Below, in pieces: positions 1-5,822 of a stretch of DNA of 5,822 nucleotides; the stretch's first letter is position 1; every line of letters begins with the position of its first letter. The notes beneath the pieces were generated by a model, which was not told where the DNA came from, made no database searches, and worked only from the letters and a program-made list of their open reading frames with translations. Source of the DNA: an uncultured Clostridia bacterium (GTDB taxonomy: Bacteria > Bacillota > Clostridia > Peptostreptococcales > Acidaminobacteraceae). Made by a program: the position numbers and the translations under genes. Where the stretch lies: contig CALFKA010000245.1 in NCBI GenBank assembly GCA_937880545.1, positions 1 to 5,822 of the forward strand. The letters run 5' to 3'.

Positions 1-47
1 ACGAGATCGTGATGTGACTGGAGTTCAGACGTGTGCTCTTCCGATCT
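1..47. other. Illumina TruSeq index adapter (artefact, not genomic)
   Basis: Positions 14-47 match the reverse-oriented TruSeq read-2 adapter, ending in the diagnostic GCTCTTCCGATCT. Positions 8-13 (CGTGAT) are the reverse complement of index ATCACG, and positions 1-7 (ACGAGAT) are the end of the P7 flow-cell sequence. Genomic sequence begins at about 48. Translation across the junction gives the peptide CSSDL, a familiar adapter-read-through signature, so a start codon at 31 (GTG) is artificial. The same adapter occurs in the opposite orientation at the other end of the window. Confidence 0.98.
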
Positions 48-48
48 T

Positions 49-297
49 CTGGAAAACTTATTTACGGAACATCAACTGAATTGGAAGCCGAGCGTGGAGG
101 TCATCAGCATTGATCTGCTCGTCGATCTGGTTGCAAAGGGGTTCGGTATCGGTTTTGCCCCGAAGAGAATTGTCAGAAAATCAGGACTTCCCAAGATTCG
201 CGTGATACAGTCTCCTCCTGCAAGACAATTGTGCCTTCTCTACAACCCGGCACTTCCCATGAGCATTGCAGCGGAGAGATTTCTGGAACTTATCTAG
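49..297 (+). CDS. LysR-family transcriptional regulator, C-terminal fragment (5' truncated by contig end)
   Basis: This frame encodes the last 82 residues of what looks like a LysR-type regulator and ends in TAG at 295-297. What is visible is the end of the effector-binding (periplasmic-binding-protein-like) domain. The stretch LVAKGFGIGFAPKRIV resembles the G-x-GI-x-x-x-P segment common to that domain, and the final residues (ERFLELI) resemble the usual closing helix. Family members are about 290-300 residues, so the N-terminal helix-turn-helix and most of the effector domain lie off the contig. The GTG at 31 is inside adapter and is not the real start. The gene is co-oriented with rpsT, 169 bases upstream of it. 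Its target and effector cannot be inferred. The family call rests on a short C-terminal piece and so is moderate. Confidence 0.7.
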   Translation: MENLFTEHQLNWKPSVEVISIDLLVDLVAKGFGIGFAPKRIVRKSGLPKIRVIQSPPARQLCLLYNPALPMSIAAERFLELI

Positions 298-324
298 ACA
301 TTCGTATAGCAAGTAATGAGAAAG

Positions 325-429
325 AATCCGTGATGGCCTTTGACGAAGAGATGTGTTTCATTTTAACTTGCACTCTGCTCTTTTCAAGAAAAATATGTTT
401 TTCCTTGCCATCAATAGGTAATCCGTGAT
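325..429. repeat. 10-bp direct repeat AATCCGTGAT upstream of rpsT
   Basis: AATCCGTGAT occurs exactly at 325-334 and again at 420-429, with starts 95 bases apart (about nine helical turns). Both copies lie in the short non-coding gap between the LysR fragment and rpsT, and the second overlaps the spacer and extended -10 of the candidate rpsT promoter. It could be a regulator-binding repeat or coincidence; nothing else in the sequence decides this. Confidence 0.4.
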
Positions 430-434
430 ACCAT
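405..434 (+). promoter_or_regulatory. Candidate sigma-A-type promoter for rpsT
   Basis: TTGCCA at 405-410 matches five of six bases of the -35 consensus. After an 18-base spacer, TACCAT at 429-434 matches four of six bases of the -10 consensus and is preceded by an extended -10 TG at 426-427. Transcription would start near 441, giving a short leader just ahead of the ribosome binding site at 452-461. An alternative TTGACG at 340-345 has no convincing -10 at normal spacing. This is a motif-only prediction. Confidence 0.35.
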
Positions 435-451
435 GACTCTGTTACAGCATA

Positions 452-461
452 AAGGAGGTGA
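452..461 (+). promoter_or_regulatory. rpsT ribosome binding site that fixes a TTG start
   Basis: AAGGAGGTGA is a near-complete match to the anti-Shine-Dalgarno sequence. The GTG at 458-460 lies inside it and so cannot be the start it serves. The TTG at 467-469 sits five bases downstream of the motif, at normal spacing, and yields the conserved S20 N-terminus MANIKSAKKR. Confidence 0.85.
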
Positions 462-466
462 ACCGC

Positions 467-730
467 TTGGCAAATATTAAGTCGGCGAAGAAGCGCATCC
501 TCGTCATCCGCAAGAAGACAGATCGCAACAAAGCTGCTAAATCCCGAATGAGAACCTCTGTGCGCCGCTTCAATGAAGCTCTCGCCACCAATGATCGTGA
601 ACTGGCCGAGCAGAAATTTATCGACGCGCAGAAGGTCGTCCAGAAGACGGCATCGAAGGGAACCATCCATCGAAACACTGCCCGTCGTAAAGTCGCAAGA
701 ATGGCCAAAGCTTTAAACAAGCTTGCCTAA
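467..730 (+). CDS. rpsT: 30S ribosomal protein S20
   Basis: The product is an 87-residue primary-binding protein of the small ribosomal subunit that contacts 16S rRNA. The N-terminus MANIKSAKKRI and the conserved KGTIHRNTARRKVARM segment (residues 64-79) are family signatures, and length and very high Lys/Arg content fit S20 (usually 85-90 residues). I chose the TTG start at 467 because it gives exactly the conserved N-terminus and is correctly spaced from AAGGAGGTGA at 452-461. A GTG at 458 would add three residues but overlaps that site. The gene appears monocistronic, with a candidate promoter just upstream and an intrinsic terminator 20 bases after the stop. It converges on the comEC-holA-proBA cluster; rpsT next to holA in opposite orientation is also the Bacillus arrangement. 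The minor start codon may moderate translation, but that is an inference. Confidence 0.97.
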   Translation: MANIKSAKKRILVIRKKTDRNKAAKSRMRTSVRRFNEALATNDRELAEQKFIDAQKVVQKTASKGTIHRNTARRKVARMAKALNKLA

Positions 731-750
731 TTGACAAGGACATAGAAAAT

Positions 751-772
751 GGCTAGTCTCTAGCCTTTTTTT
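751..772 (+). terminator. Rho-independent terminator of rpsT
   Basis: The 6-bp stem GGCTAG (751-756) / CTAGCC (760-765) closes a TCT loop and is followed by seven T residues (766-772). It starts 20 bases after the rpsT stop. Four A residues at 746-749, opposite the T-run across one mismatch, could lengthen the hairpin. On the minus strand only a short ATTTTC tail follows, so activity in that direction would be weak, but it might back up the proA terminator. Confidence 0.88.
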
Positions 773-894
773 ATTTCTCAGATTCATGACTTACTTTGAT
801 ATTTCTTTTGAAGAAGAGCTTTTGCAGTGATGAGCAAGTTCCGACTTACAAATGGACATACCACCTCGTTTTCGACCTTTCATCTATTTTACAC

Positions 895-931
895 AAAAGA
901 GAAAGGGCACCGATTACTTTCTCGCGTGCCC
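895..931 (-). terminator. Intrinsic terminator of the proBA cluster, overlapping the proA stop codon
   Basis: On the minus strand GGGCAC (931-926) pairs with GTGCCC (910-905). Inside it, after one bulged G at 925, CGA (924-922) pairs with TCG (913-911), giving about 9 bp in total and an 8-base loop. The tail TTTCTCTTTT (904-895) is T-rich but interrupted. The loop (921-914) contains the proA stop codon TAA, and the 5' arm encodes residues G407 and H408. Position at the very end of the gene cluster and orientation fit a terminator; the imperfect T-tract is the main doubt. Confidence 0.7.
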
Positions 932-2149
932 ACTTCCTTCAAGTATATATTTGTTTGACGTCAGTTCCTCAAGCCCCATGGGGCCTCTTGCGTGGAGCTT
1001 TTGAGTGGAAATGCCAATCTCTCCGCCAAATCCAAACTCTCCTCCATCGGTAAAGCGAGTGGAAGCGTTGACGTAGACGACAGCCGCATCTACTTCTCGT
1101 TTGAATCTCTCAGCGTACTCCTTATTCTCCGTGAGGATAGCCTCTGAGTGACCAGTGCCATACGTCGCAATATGATCAATCGCCTCCTCCAGACTATTGA
1201 CCACCTTGATGGCGAGAATCAAATCCGCAAACTCCGTAGCATAGTCTTCTTCTGTCGCTTTTTTGACGCCTGGCAGGATCTCCAGAACTTCATCACATCC
1301 CCTCAGTTCCACGCCTTCAAGAGCTTCTCGGGCTTTTGGTAGGAGTTCCTTTGCCACATCTTTATGGATAAGAAGGGTTTCTACTGCGTTACAGACGGAG
1401 GGACGTTGCATCTTCGCGTTGACGAGGATCGGTACGGCCTTTTCAAGATCCGCATCCGCATCGATATAGATATGGCAATTGCCGATCCCGGTTTCAATGA
1501 CCGGCACTTTGGCATTTTCTAGGACACTTTGAATCAGCCCCGGACCACCACGCGGAATCAGGACATCGACCCACTGGATTGCCACCATCAGCTCTCGCGT
1601 CACTTTGCGTGAGTTGTCTTTCACCAGTTGAATGAGGTCCTGCGGAAAACCGGATTCTTTCAGACTCTCCCGCATGGAGGTTACAATCGCCAGATTACTG
1701 TGAAAGGCCTCTTTCCCGCCTTTTAAGATTACACTGTTTCCCGCCTTAAAGCACAGGCCTCCTGCCTCTGCCGAGACATTGGGGCGCGACTCGTAGATAA
1801 ATCCGATGACCCCCAAAGGGACACTTATCTTTTTCGCCACCAACCCTTCATGAATCTCTCTTTCCCACAGTACTTTGTTGAGTGGCGAAGGCAGAGTAGC
1901 TGTTGCCTCCAGCCCTTGAGCCATTGATTCTATTCTCTCCGGCGTAAGGAGCAGACGATCCTGCATTGCCTTGTTCATCCCCGACTCTATTGCAAGTCTC
2001 ATATCTTCAGTGTTGGCCTTTAGGATCTCTTCACTATTCTTGCGAAGCCCATCCGCCATCTTCTCCAGCGCGAGGTTGATCTCCTCCGGAGTTTTGTGGA
2101 CACTTTCTCTCAAAGCCTGTTTCGCTTTGACTCCCATCTCCTTAATCAT
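914..2149 (-). CDS. proA: Gamma-glutamyl phosphate reductase (glutamate-5-semialdehyde dehydrogenase)
   Basis: ProA catalyses the NADPH-dependent reduction of gamma-glutamyl phosphate to glutamate-5-semialdehyde, the second step of proline synthesis from glutamate, in the cytoplasm. The 411 residues match the usual full length. The catalytic cysteine motif QRPSVCNAVETLL is present with Cys253. Other family segments are PLGVIGFIYESRPNV (111-125), DVLIPRGGPGLI (195-206), VPVIETGIGNCHIYID (215-230) and the C-terminal FGFGGEIGISTQKLHARGPMGLEEL (372-396). The ATG at 2149 is preceded by AGAAGGAG at suitable spacing. The start overlaps the end of proB by 8 bases, so the kinase and reductase are translationally coupled, which suits handing over a labile phosphate intermediate. 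The reading frame is intact with all key residues. The last gene of the next step, proC, is not in the window. Confidence 0.98.
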   Translation of the reverse strand: MIKEMGVKAKQALRESVHKTPEEINLALEKMADGLRKNSEEILKANTEDMRLAIESGMNKAMQDRLLLTPERIESMAQGLEATATLPSPLNKVLWEREIHEGLVAKKISVPLGVIGFIYESRPNVSAEAGGLCFKAGNSVILKGGKEAFHSNLAIVTSMRESLKESGFPQDLIQLVKDNSRKVTRELMVAIQWVDVLIPRGGPGLIQSVLENAKVPVIETGIGNCHIYIDADADLEKAVPILVNAKMQRPSVCNAVETLLIHKDVAKELLPKAREALEGVELRGCDEVLEILPGVKKATEEDYATEFADLILAIKVVNSLEEAIDHIATYGTGHSEAILTENKEYAERFKREVDAAVVYVNASTRFTDGGEFGFGGEIGISTQKLHARGPMGLEELTSNKYILEGSGHARK

Positions 2150-2948
2150 CTGCTTCTCCTTCTATAAAGAGAGTTCCCAGAGGCTCCCCGTCAAAGAAAC
2201 GGTACAAATCTCGTGGTTCTTCTCCGTTCATCACCCATGTATAAATACCGGCAGGCACAGTCAGGGAGGCGGCAGCAAACTTTGTGACCATCCCTCCGAT
2301 CGCGTGGGAACTTCCGGCGCCGCTCACACCTTCCCGGAGCTTTTGCGAGTTGAGATTTGCGACGTCAAGTCGTATGGCGTCAGCGTTCTTCCTCGGGTCA
2401 CTGCTGTAGACACCATCGATATCACTGAGCATGATCAGCGCATCCGCTTCCACAAGAAGGGCGACAAGCGCAGAAAGCGTATCATTGTCCCCCACTATAA
2501 TCTCCTCTACCGTCACCGAGTCATTCTCATTGACGATGGGAAGCACCTCCATGTCCAAGAGCCGCAGGAAAGTATTTGTGACATTTTCACGTCTCTCAGG
2601 AACTTCAAAGGCGTCTTTCGTCAAAAGAATCTGCGCTACCTTGACATGGTACTGAGAAAAAAACTTATCGTAGAGATACATCAGCTCGCACTGACCGATC
2701 GCTGCACACGCCTGTTTGCCGGGAAGATCCTCCGGACGCGTCTCATAACCCATCTTTCCTACACCAACGGCGATGGCGCCTGATGAGACCAGGATCACTT
2801 CCAATCCCCGATTCTTCAGATCGGAAAGGACGGTAATGAGTTCTTCCATCTTCCTCAGATGGATCTTGCCTGAGGGATAGGTAAGCGAAGAGGTGCCTAC
2901 TTTGATGACGATGCGCTTTAATTTTGATGTATCGGGTGTGGTGTTCAT
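2142..2948 (-). CDS. proB: Glutamate 5-kinase, short form without PUA domain
   Basis: ProB phosphorylates glutamate with ATP to gamma-glutamyl phosphate, the first and usually feedback-controlled step of proline synthesis. The 268 residues form one amino-acid-kinase domain: IVIKVGTSSLT (13-23), ILVSSGAIAVG (52-62), the substrate segment VNENDSV (139-145), VGDNDTLSALVA (152-163), MLSDIDGVY (173-181) and IGGMVTK (217-223). The chain ends soon after the kinase fold, so the C-terminal PUA domain of the roughly 367-residue E. coli type is absent; similar short enzymes are known, for example in lactic streptococci. The frame is open upstream to an ATG at 3056, but the start at 2948 gives the conserved N-terminus, and its ATG shares the tetranucleotide ATGA with the holA stop. 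No strong Shine-Dalgarno is visible, so translation probably depends on ribosomes finishing holA. It overlaps proA by 8 bases. Confidence 0.96.
   Translation of the reverse strand: MNTTPDTSKLKRIVIKVGTSSLTYPSGKIHLRKMEELITVLSDLKNRGLEVILVSSGAIAVGVGKMGYETRPEDLPGKQACAAIGQCELMYLYDKFFSQYHVKVAQILLTKDAFEVPERRENVTNTFLRLLDMEVLPIVNENDSVTVEEIIVGDNDTLSALVALLVEADALIMLSDIDGVYSSDPRKNADAIRLDVANLNSQKLREGVSGAGSSHAIGGMVTKFAAASLTVPAGIYTWVMNGEEPRDLYRFFDGEPLGTLFIEGEADD
2156..2163 (-). promoter_or_regulatory. proA ribosome binding site inside the proB 3' end
   Basis: On the minus strand AGAAGGAG lies six bases before the proA ATG at 2149 and within the final codons of proB. It supports the chosen proA start and coupled translation. 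Confidence 0.75.
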
Positions 2949-3961
2949 CTTTGCATTTCTTTCTTGGCTCTTTGTAGTAATTGAAGGATAAGGTTTTCCA
3001 CGACCTCTCCCAGGTCGACGGTCTCCAGACGACTGCGGTGGAGTGTGTCCATACACAGCTCTAACTGTTCAAGTAGATATTCTCTCGAATGAGAACGTGC
3101 ACGCTGTTGAATCTTTTTTAGTACAAAACTGCTTCTGAGTCCTAGGATATTGCCCAGCGCATCTATACTGAGCGAAGCCTCCATATATACACCAGCAATC
3201 AATAGTTGTTCATAGTTCTTAATAAGGAGGGAGAGGATACTGTAGATATCTCCCGATGCTTTCAGGTGTGAGTACAATTCCATCGCCCGTTCACTCTGGG
3301 CTAGTGTAATAGCTTCGAGCATGTCGAAGACACGCTCTTCTGCGGGAATAGCAAGCATAGCCCGTACGCGAGCACCATCGATCCTTGTTTCCGGAGTGGA
3401 GAACAATTTTTCCAGTTCACTTTTGACAAAAAACAAGTCTATCTTCGACTGGTACTCAAAGTAGCGACTTCCCTCAATAATCTCCTTCATCGCCTCCGGA
3501 CTGAGAGTCTTGCCGGCAAGTCTCGCCTCCTTTTGAATCCATCCCTGCATCTGTCTTCTATCAACACTTTTAGATACCACTGAAGTCCCTAGAGTTCTAA
3601 GCGTTCGCGACGAACCCCCTTCTTTGTCAATGACAAAGGCAAATGTCACGCCCTCGAAGTCACCCTCTGAGAGGAGTTTCTTCATGGCGTTGTTCCATTT
3701 GATATCCTGTGCACTGCGCACAATGACAAGCCGTTGGTCGCCAAACAAAGAAAGCGTTCCCAGAGAAGCTTGCAATGTCTCTTGATCCAACTCGCTTCCT
3801 TCAAGCCGTGTCAAGTTGAGTGATTCCGATCCTTCAGGGATCAGTTTCTCCGTCAGCTTCTGCAGAAAGTCTTCTGTCAGATAAGGTTCACTTCCCTCAA
3901 GTATTAAACAGGGCGGCAGCGTGCCGTCCTTTAGCTTGTGGAGTCCTTCGTAATAATCCAT
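2945..3961 (-). CDS. holA: DNA polymerase III subunit delta (clamp-loader subunit)
   Basis: HolA is the clamp-loader subunit that opens the beta sliding clamp during DNA replication. The 338-residue product is close to the family's usual 340-350. The N-terminal segment CLILEGSEPYLTED (18-31) corresponds to the family's G-x-E-x-Y-L region, where a functional Walker A lysine is absent, as expected for delta. SLFGDQRLVIVR (71-82) is the typical 'S-L-F-G-x-x-R-L-V' strand. The C-terminal half is helical, as in the collar domain. The frame is open up to 4042, but that would overlap comEC. The ATG at 3961 follows GGAGG (3970-3966) and gives a normal N-terminus, so I used it. It lies 29 bases downstream of comEC, its usual neighbour, and its TGA overlaps the proB ATG. 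The identity rests on sparse motifs plus length and context, which together are convincing. Confidence 0.93.
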   Translation of the reverse strand: MDYYEGLHKLKDGTLPPCLILEGSEPYLTEDFLQKLTEKLIPEGSESLNLTRLEGSELDQETLQASLGTLSLFGDQRLVIVRSAQDIKWNNAMKKLLSEGDFEGVTFAFVIDKEGGSSRTLRTLGTSVVSKSVDRRQMQGWIQKEARLAGKTLSPEAMKEIIEGSRYFEYQSKIDLFFVKSELEKLFSTPETRIDGARVRAMLAIPAEERVFDMLEAITLAQSERAMELYSHLKASGDIYSILSLLIKNYEQLLIAGVYMEASLSIDALGNILGLRSSFVLKKIQQRARSHSREYLLEQLELCMDTLHRSRLETVDLGEVVENLILQLLQRAKKEMQR

Positions 3962-3965
3962 AATT

Positions 3966-3985
3966 CCTCCAGGTAAATTGTAACA
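3966..3985 (-). promoter_or_regulatory. Candidate extended -10 promoter and RBS for holA-proBA
   Basis: In the 29-base comEC-holA gap the minus strand reads TGTTACAAT (3985-3977): an extended -10 TG plus TACAAT, five of six matches to TATAAT. No good -35 is visible 16-18 bases upstream, which extended -10 promoters can tolerate. Immediately downstream GGAGG (3970-3966), four bases before the ATG, is the holA ribosome binding site. The RBS is solid; the promoter is a motif-based suggestion. Confidence 0.45.
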
Positions 3986-3990
3986 CGCAT

Positions 3991-5771
3991 TTAATAAGAG
4001 CGAAAGCCCGCCTGATTGAAGAAAAAATTGCCGGAATCCCATGTGCTGTGATAGCGAAGTCCGCGTTCCTCCAACGCTTCGATGACACGAGGAGAAGGAT
4101 GACCATAGTGATTCCTTCCTACAGAAAGAATCGTGACGAGTGGCTGGAGCCTGTCAAGCGCTCCTGCGTGCAGAGATCCCGCAGCTCCGTGGTGAGGAAA
4201 TTTGAGGACATCTACCAAGGTCGCATCGATCGTGCCCAGTACCGCCTCCCCTATATCTCCTGTATAAAGCACTCGCCTTCCATAACTCTCGATCAACAGA
4301 ACCAGACTCTGATCATTCTCATCGCCTCCTGCTCGTTTGGGATGAAGCACATCGACAACGACACCATCAAGCGCAAGCTGATCCCCTCTTCGGAGCGGAT
4401 TCCCAATAGGGATTCCCACAGGCACGTAGAGTTCTCGATGCGGTATGCGATCCACGAGGGCACTGTGGTCGTCATCGAGATGAGAGAGAATTAAGATATC
4501 AACCTCTCCGACTCCTAATGAGCGCAGTTTCCGAAGAAGTGCTTCCTCTCTTCCGGTATCGATGAGAATCGTCTTGCCATTTGGCGTTATGATCAGGGAG
4601 GCGTCCCCCTGTCCCACATCAAAAAAGATCACTCCTTTTTGCATTTCTCGGTCATAGGTGAGAGTCAACGAACTCAAAATGAGTCCGGCCACAAGGACCC
4701 AGACACCTCTTTTTTTCCATTTCTTCCACCACTTCTCCTTTTCACGCAGCAAAAGCCAGGTAAACCAGAGAAGATAGATGGTGACGAGTGTCAATGCAGC
4801 GGGAGAGGGCATCTCCAGACGTAGAAGCGAACTATTTCTCACGATATAGAGTCCTCGAATAAGTCCCGATAACAGGTATCCTATCAGCGGTTGAATCAGC
4901 GGAAGGAAAAAGCCCAACATGAGAATGCCTAAAATAGGAGCACTGAGCGCACTGAGTATGATATTGGCTAGGATATATAACAGCGAGAGTCTCTCAACCA
5001 AAAGAAGCTGAAGAGGCAAAAGGGCAACCCACATCCAGAAAAGTTTTTTCTTCTTACTTATTTTAAGAGCTCCATAAGCTATCGTCCCCAACAAAAAAGA
5101 CAGGCTGCCTGCCCAAGCAGGTTTCATCCACAAAAGGAGCAGACAGACAGCACTGAGCGACTCCAATGTGTCAGGTTTTCTCTTCAGGTAGAAGCTGACA
5201 GCTCGTATCACAGCGATGAACAGGGTTCTGAGCGCGCTGACATGCCAGTTGCTGAGATAGCAAAAGAAAATGAGCACCCCAAGCGCTACCACTTCTGTCA
5301 CAACTCTTGGAAGGGAGAGCAGCTTCCCTATGCCGAGGAGTCCTCGGTGATAGATTCCCAAATGGAGTCCTGAGAGGACAAAAAGATGGAGCATGCCAAG
5401 CTCTTTCAGACCTTCTTCCAGTTCACGCTCGAGTCCCTCCCGAAGTCCAAACAACAGACTAAAAGCCACTGAGCTGTGTTCTCCAATGCCTTCGAGACGT
5501 TCGTAACAGCTTGTGAGAATCCGGTTTCGAAGTGTCGGAGGAATGTCACCCACTTGCTCACTCTTCCCAATAACCGCCTCTCCCATAAGACCTCTCGATG
5601 CCGCTGCCTGATTTAAAAACCATCGGGAGTTCTTGTCGGGAAAAGCTTTTATCTCATAGGAGCCGGCATAGTTTCCTTGTGGCAGTTTCCCAAAATACTG
5701 ACAACGGCCTTCCTGCGTCACTAAAGTCTTGCTCGAGCGTAGCACTCCCTGATCGATCACGGAAAAATCAC
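3991..5771 (-). CDS. comEC: ComEC/Rec2-type DNA internalization protein (5' truncated by contig end)
   Basis: ComEC forms the cytoplasmic-membrane channel that takes up single-stranded DNA during natural transformation. Residues are numbered from an in-frame GTG at 5760, which is probably not the true start: the frame stays open into the adapter at 5772, and the family's N-terminal membrane helices are missing. About 593 codons remain of a protein usually 700-800 residues long. The order is: the end of an OB-like N-terminal domain (about 15-70); the membrane 'competence' domain with LFVLSGLHLGI (126-136) and several hydrophobic segments between about 155 and 365; then a metallo-beta-lactamase-like domain with IFFDVGQGDASLI (378-390), the metal motif HLDDDH (427-432), YTGD (499-502), FPHHG (521-525) and SVGRNHYGHPSP (546-557). 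The metal-site motifs look complete, so the nuclease-like domain may be active. The gene ends in TAA and precedes holA by 29 bases. Presence of one competence gene does not prove the strain is transformable. Confidence 0.94.
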
Positions 5772-5822
5772 AGATCGGAAGAGCACACGTCCTGAACTCC
5801 AGTCACATCACGATCTCGTATG
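5772..5822. other. Illumina TruSeq index adapter (artefact, not genomic), with one inserted base
   Basis: AGATCGGAAGAGCACACGT begins at 5772 and continues as the TruSeq index adapter, with index ATCACG at 5807-5812 followed by ATCTCGTATG. Compared with the standard adapter there is one extra C at 5791/5792 (CGTCCTGAA instead of CGTCTGAA). The first A may be the A-tail of the insert. Plus-strand translation across the junction gives RSEEHTS, a known adapter-derived peptide. The comEC frame reads into this sequence and must be cut at 5771. Confidence 0.98.

Noticed and set aside
340..368. TTGACG at 340-345 as the -35 of an rpsT promoter
   Set aside because: At 16-18 base spacing the -10 candidates match only about half the consensus; the TTGCCA/TACCAT pair further down is better.
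290..720. Two minus-strand open frames across rpsT and its upstream region
   Set aside because: They are complementary to the certain S20 gene or non-coding leader and show no family features.
773..894. Possible small gene or RNA between the convergent terminators
   Set aside because: No start codon with a ribosome binding site, no tRNA-like fold and no further hairpin with a T-run could be supported.
796..1053. An 85-codon plus-strand frame over the terminator and proA 3' end
   Set aside because: It has no ribosome binding site, crosses the proA terminator hairpin and reads antisense to conserved proA codons.
1971..2783. A 270-codon plus-strand open frame opposite proA and proB
   Set aside because: It lies wholly antisense to the proB-proA junction region, has no recognisable domain or ribosome binding site, and both minus-strand genes are unambiguous. 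It is a shadow frame.
2949..3056. N-terminally extended proB starting at 3056
   Set aside because: The extra 36 residues are Arg/Gly/Pro-rich, read over the end of holA, and precede the conserved kinase N-terminus; the ATGA overlap favours 2948.
4048..4494. A 148-codon plus-strand frame inside comEC
   Set aside because: It is antisense to the metallo-beta-lactamase domain of comEC, which is clearly coding, and has no domain signal of its own.
1..5822. Near-identical inverted repeats at the two ends, as in a transposon or linear replicon
   Set aside because: Both arms are TruSeq adapter with the same barcode; there is no transposase or target-site duplication.

Overview
This is an ordinary chromosomal segment of a Firmicutes-type bacterium, assembled as a contig that still carries sequencing adapter at both ends. 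Bases 1-47 and 5772-5822 are Illumina TruSeq index-adapter sequence, with index ATCACG read in opposite directions. The biological insert is therefore about 48-5771. The Firmicutes assignment is an inference. It rests on strong GGAGG-type ribosome binding sites, a TTG start on rpsT, and the comEC-holA-(convergent)-rpsT order known from Bacillus and relatives. The lineage below phylum cannot be fixed by eye; a Negativicutes-like organism is possible but unproven.

Layout. Plus strand: the C-terminal end of a LysR-type regulator (cut at its 5' side by the contig edge, ends at 297), a 169-base gap holding a candidate promoter and a 10-bp direct repeat, then rpsT (ribosomal protein S20, 467-730) and its intrinsic terminator (751-772). 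Minus strand, converging on rpsT: comEC (5' end cut by the right contig edge, ends at 3991), holA (3961-2945), proB (2948-2142) and proA (2149-914). The cluster ends in a terminator hairpin that overlaps the last proA codons (931-895). Between the two convergent terminators, 773-894 shows no gene, RNA or repeat that I can support.

How the genes work together. ComEC (DNA-uptake channel) and HolA (clamp-loader delta subunit) are familiar neighbours. ProB and ProA catalyse the first two steps from glutamate to proline and are joined to holA by an ATGA stop/start overlap, so holA-proB-proA looks like one translationally coupled unit. The 29-base comEC-holA gap holds a good extended -10 sequence, which could let holA-proBA be transcribed without comEC. 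ProB is the short form, an amino-acid kinase domain without the C-terminal PUA domain.

I see no previously undescribed system. The most useful observations are the adapter ends, which fake a terminal inverted repeat and two chimeric ORFs, the attachment of proBA to holA, the stop codon inside a terminator loop, and the candidate holA promoter.
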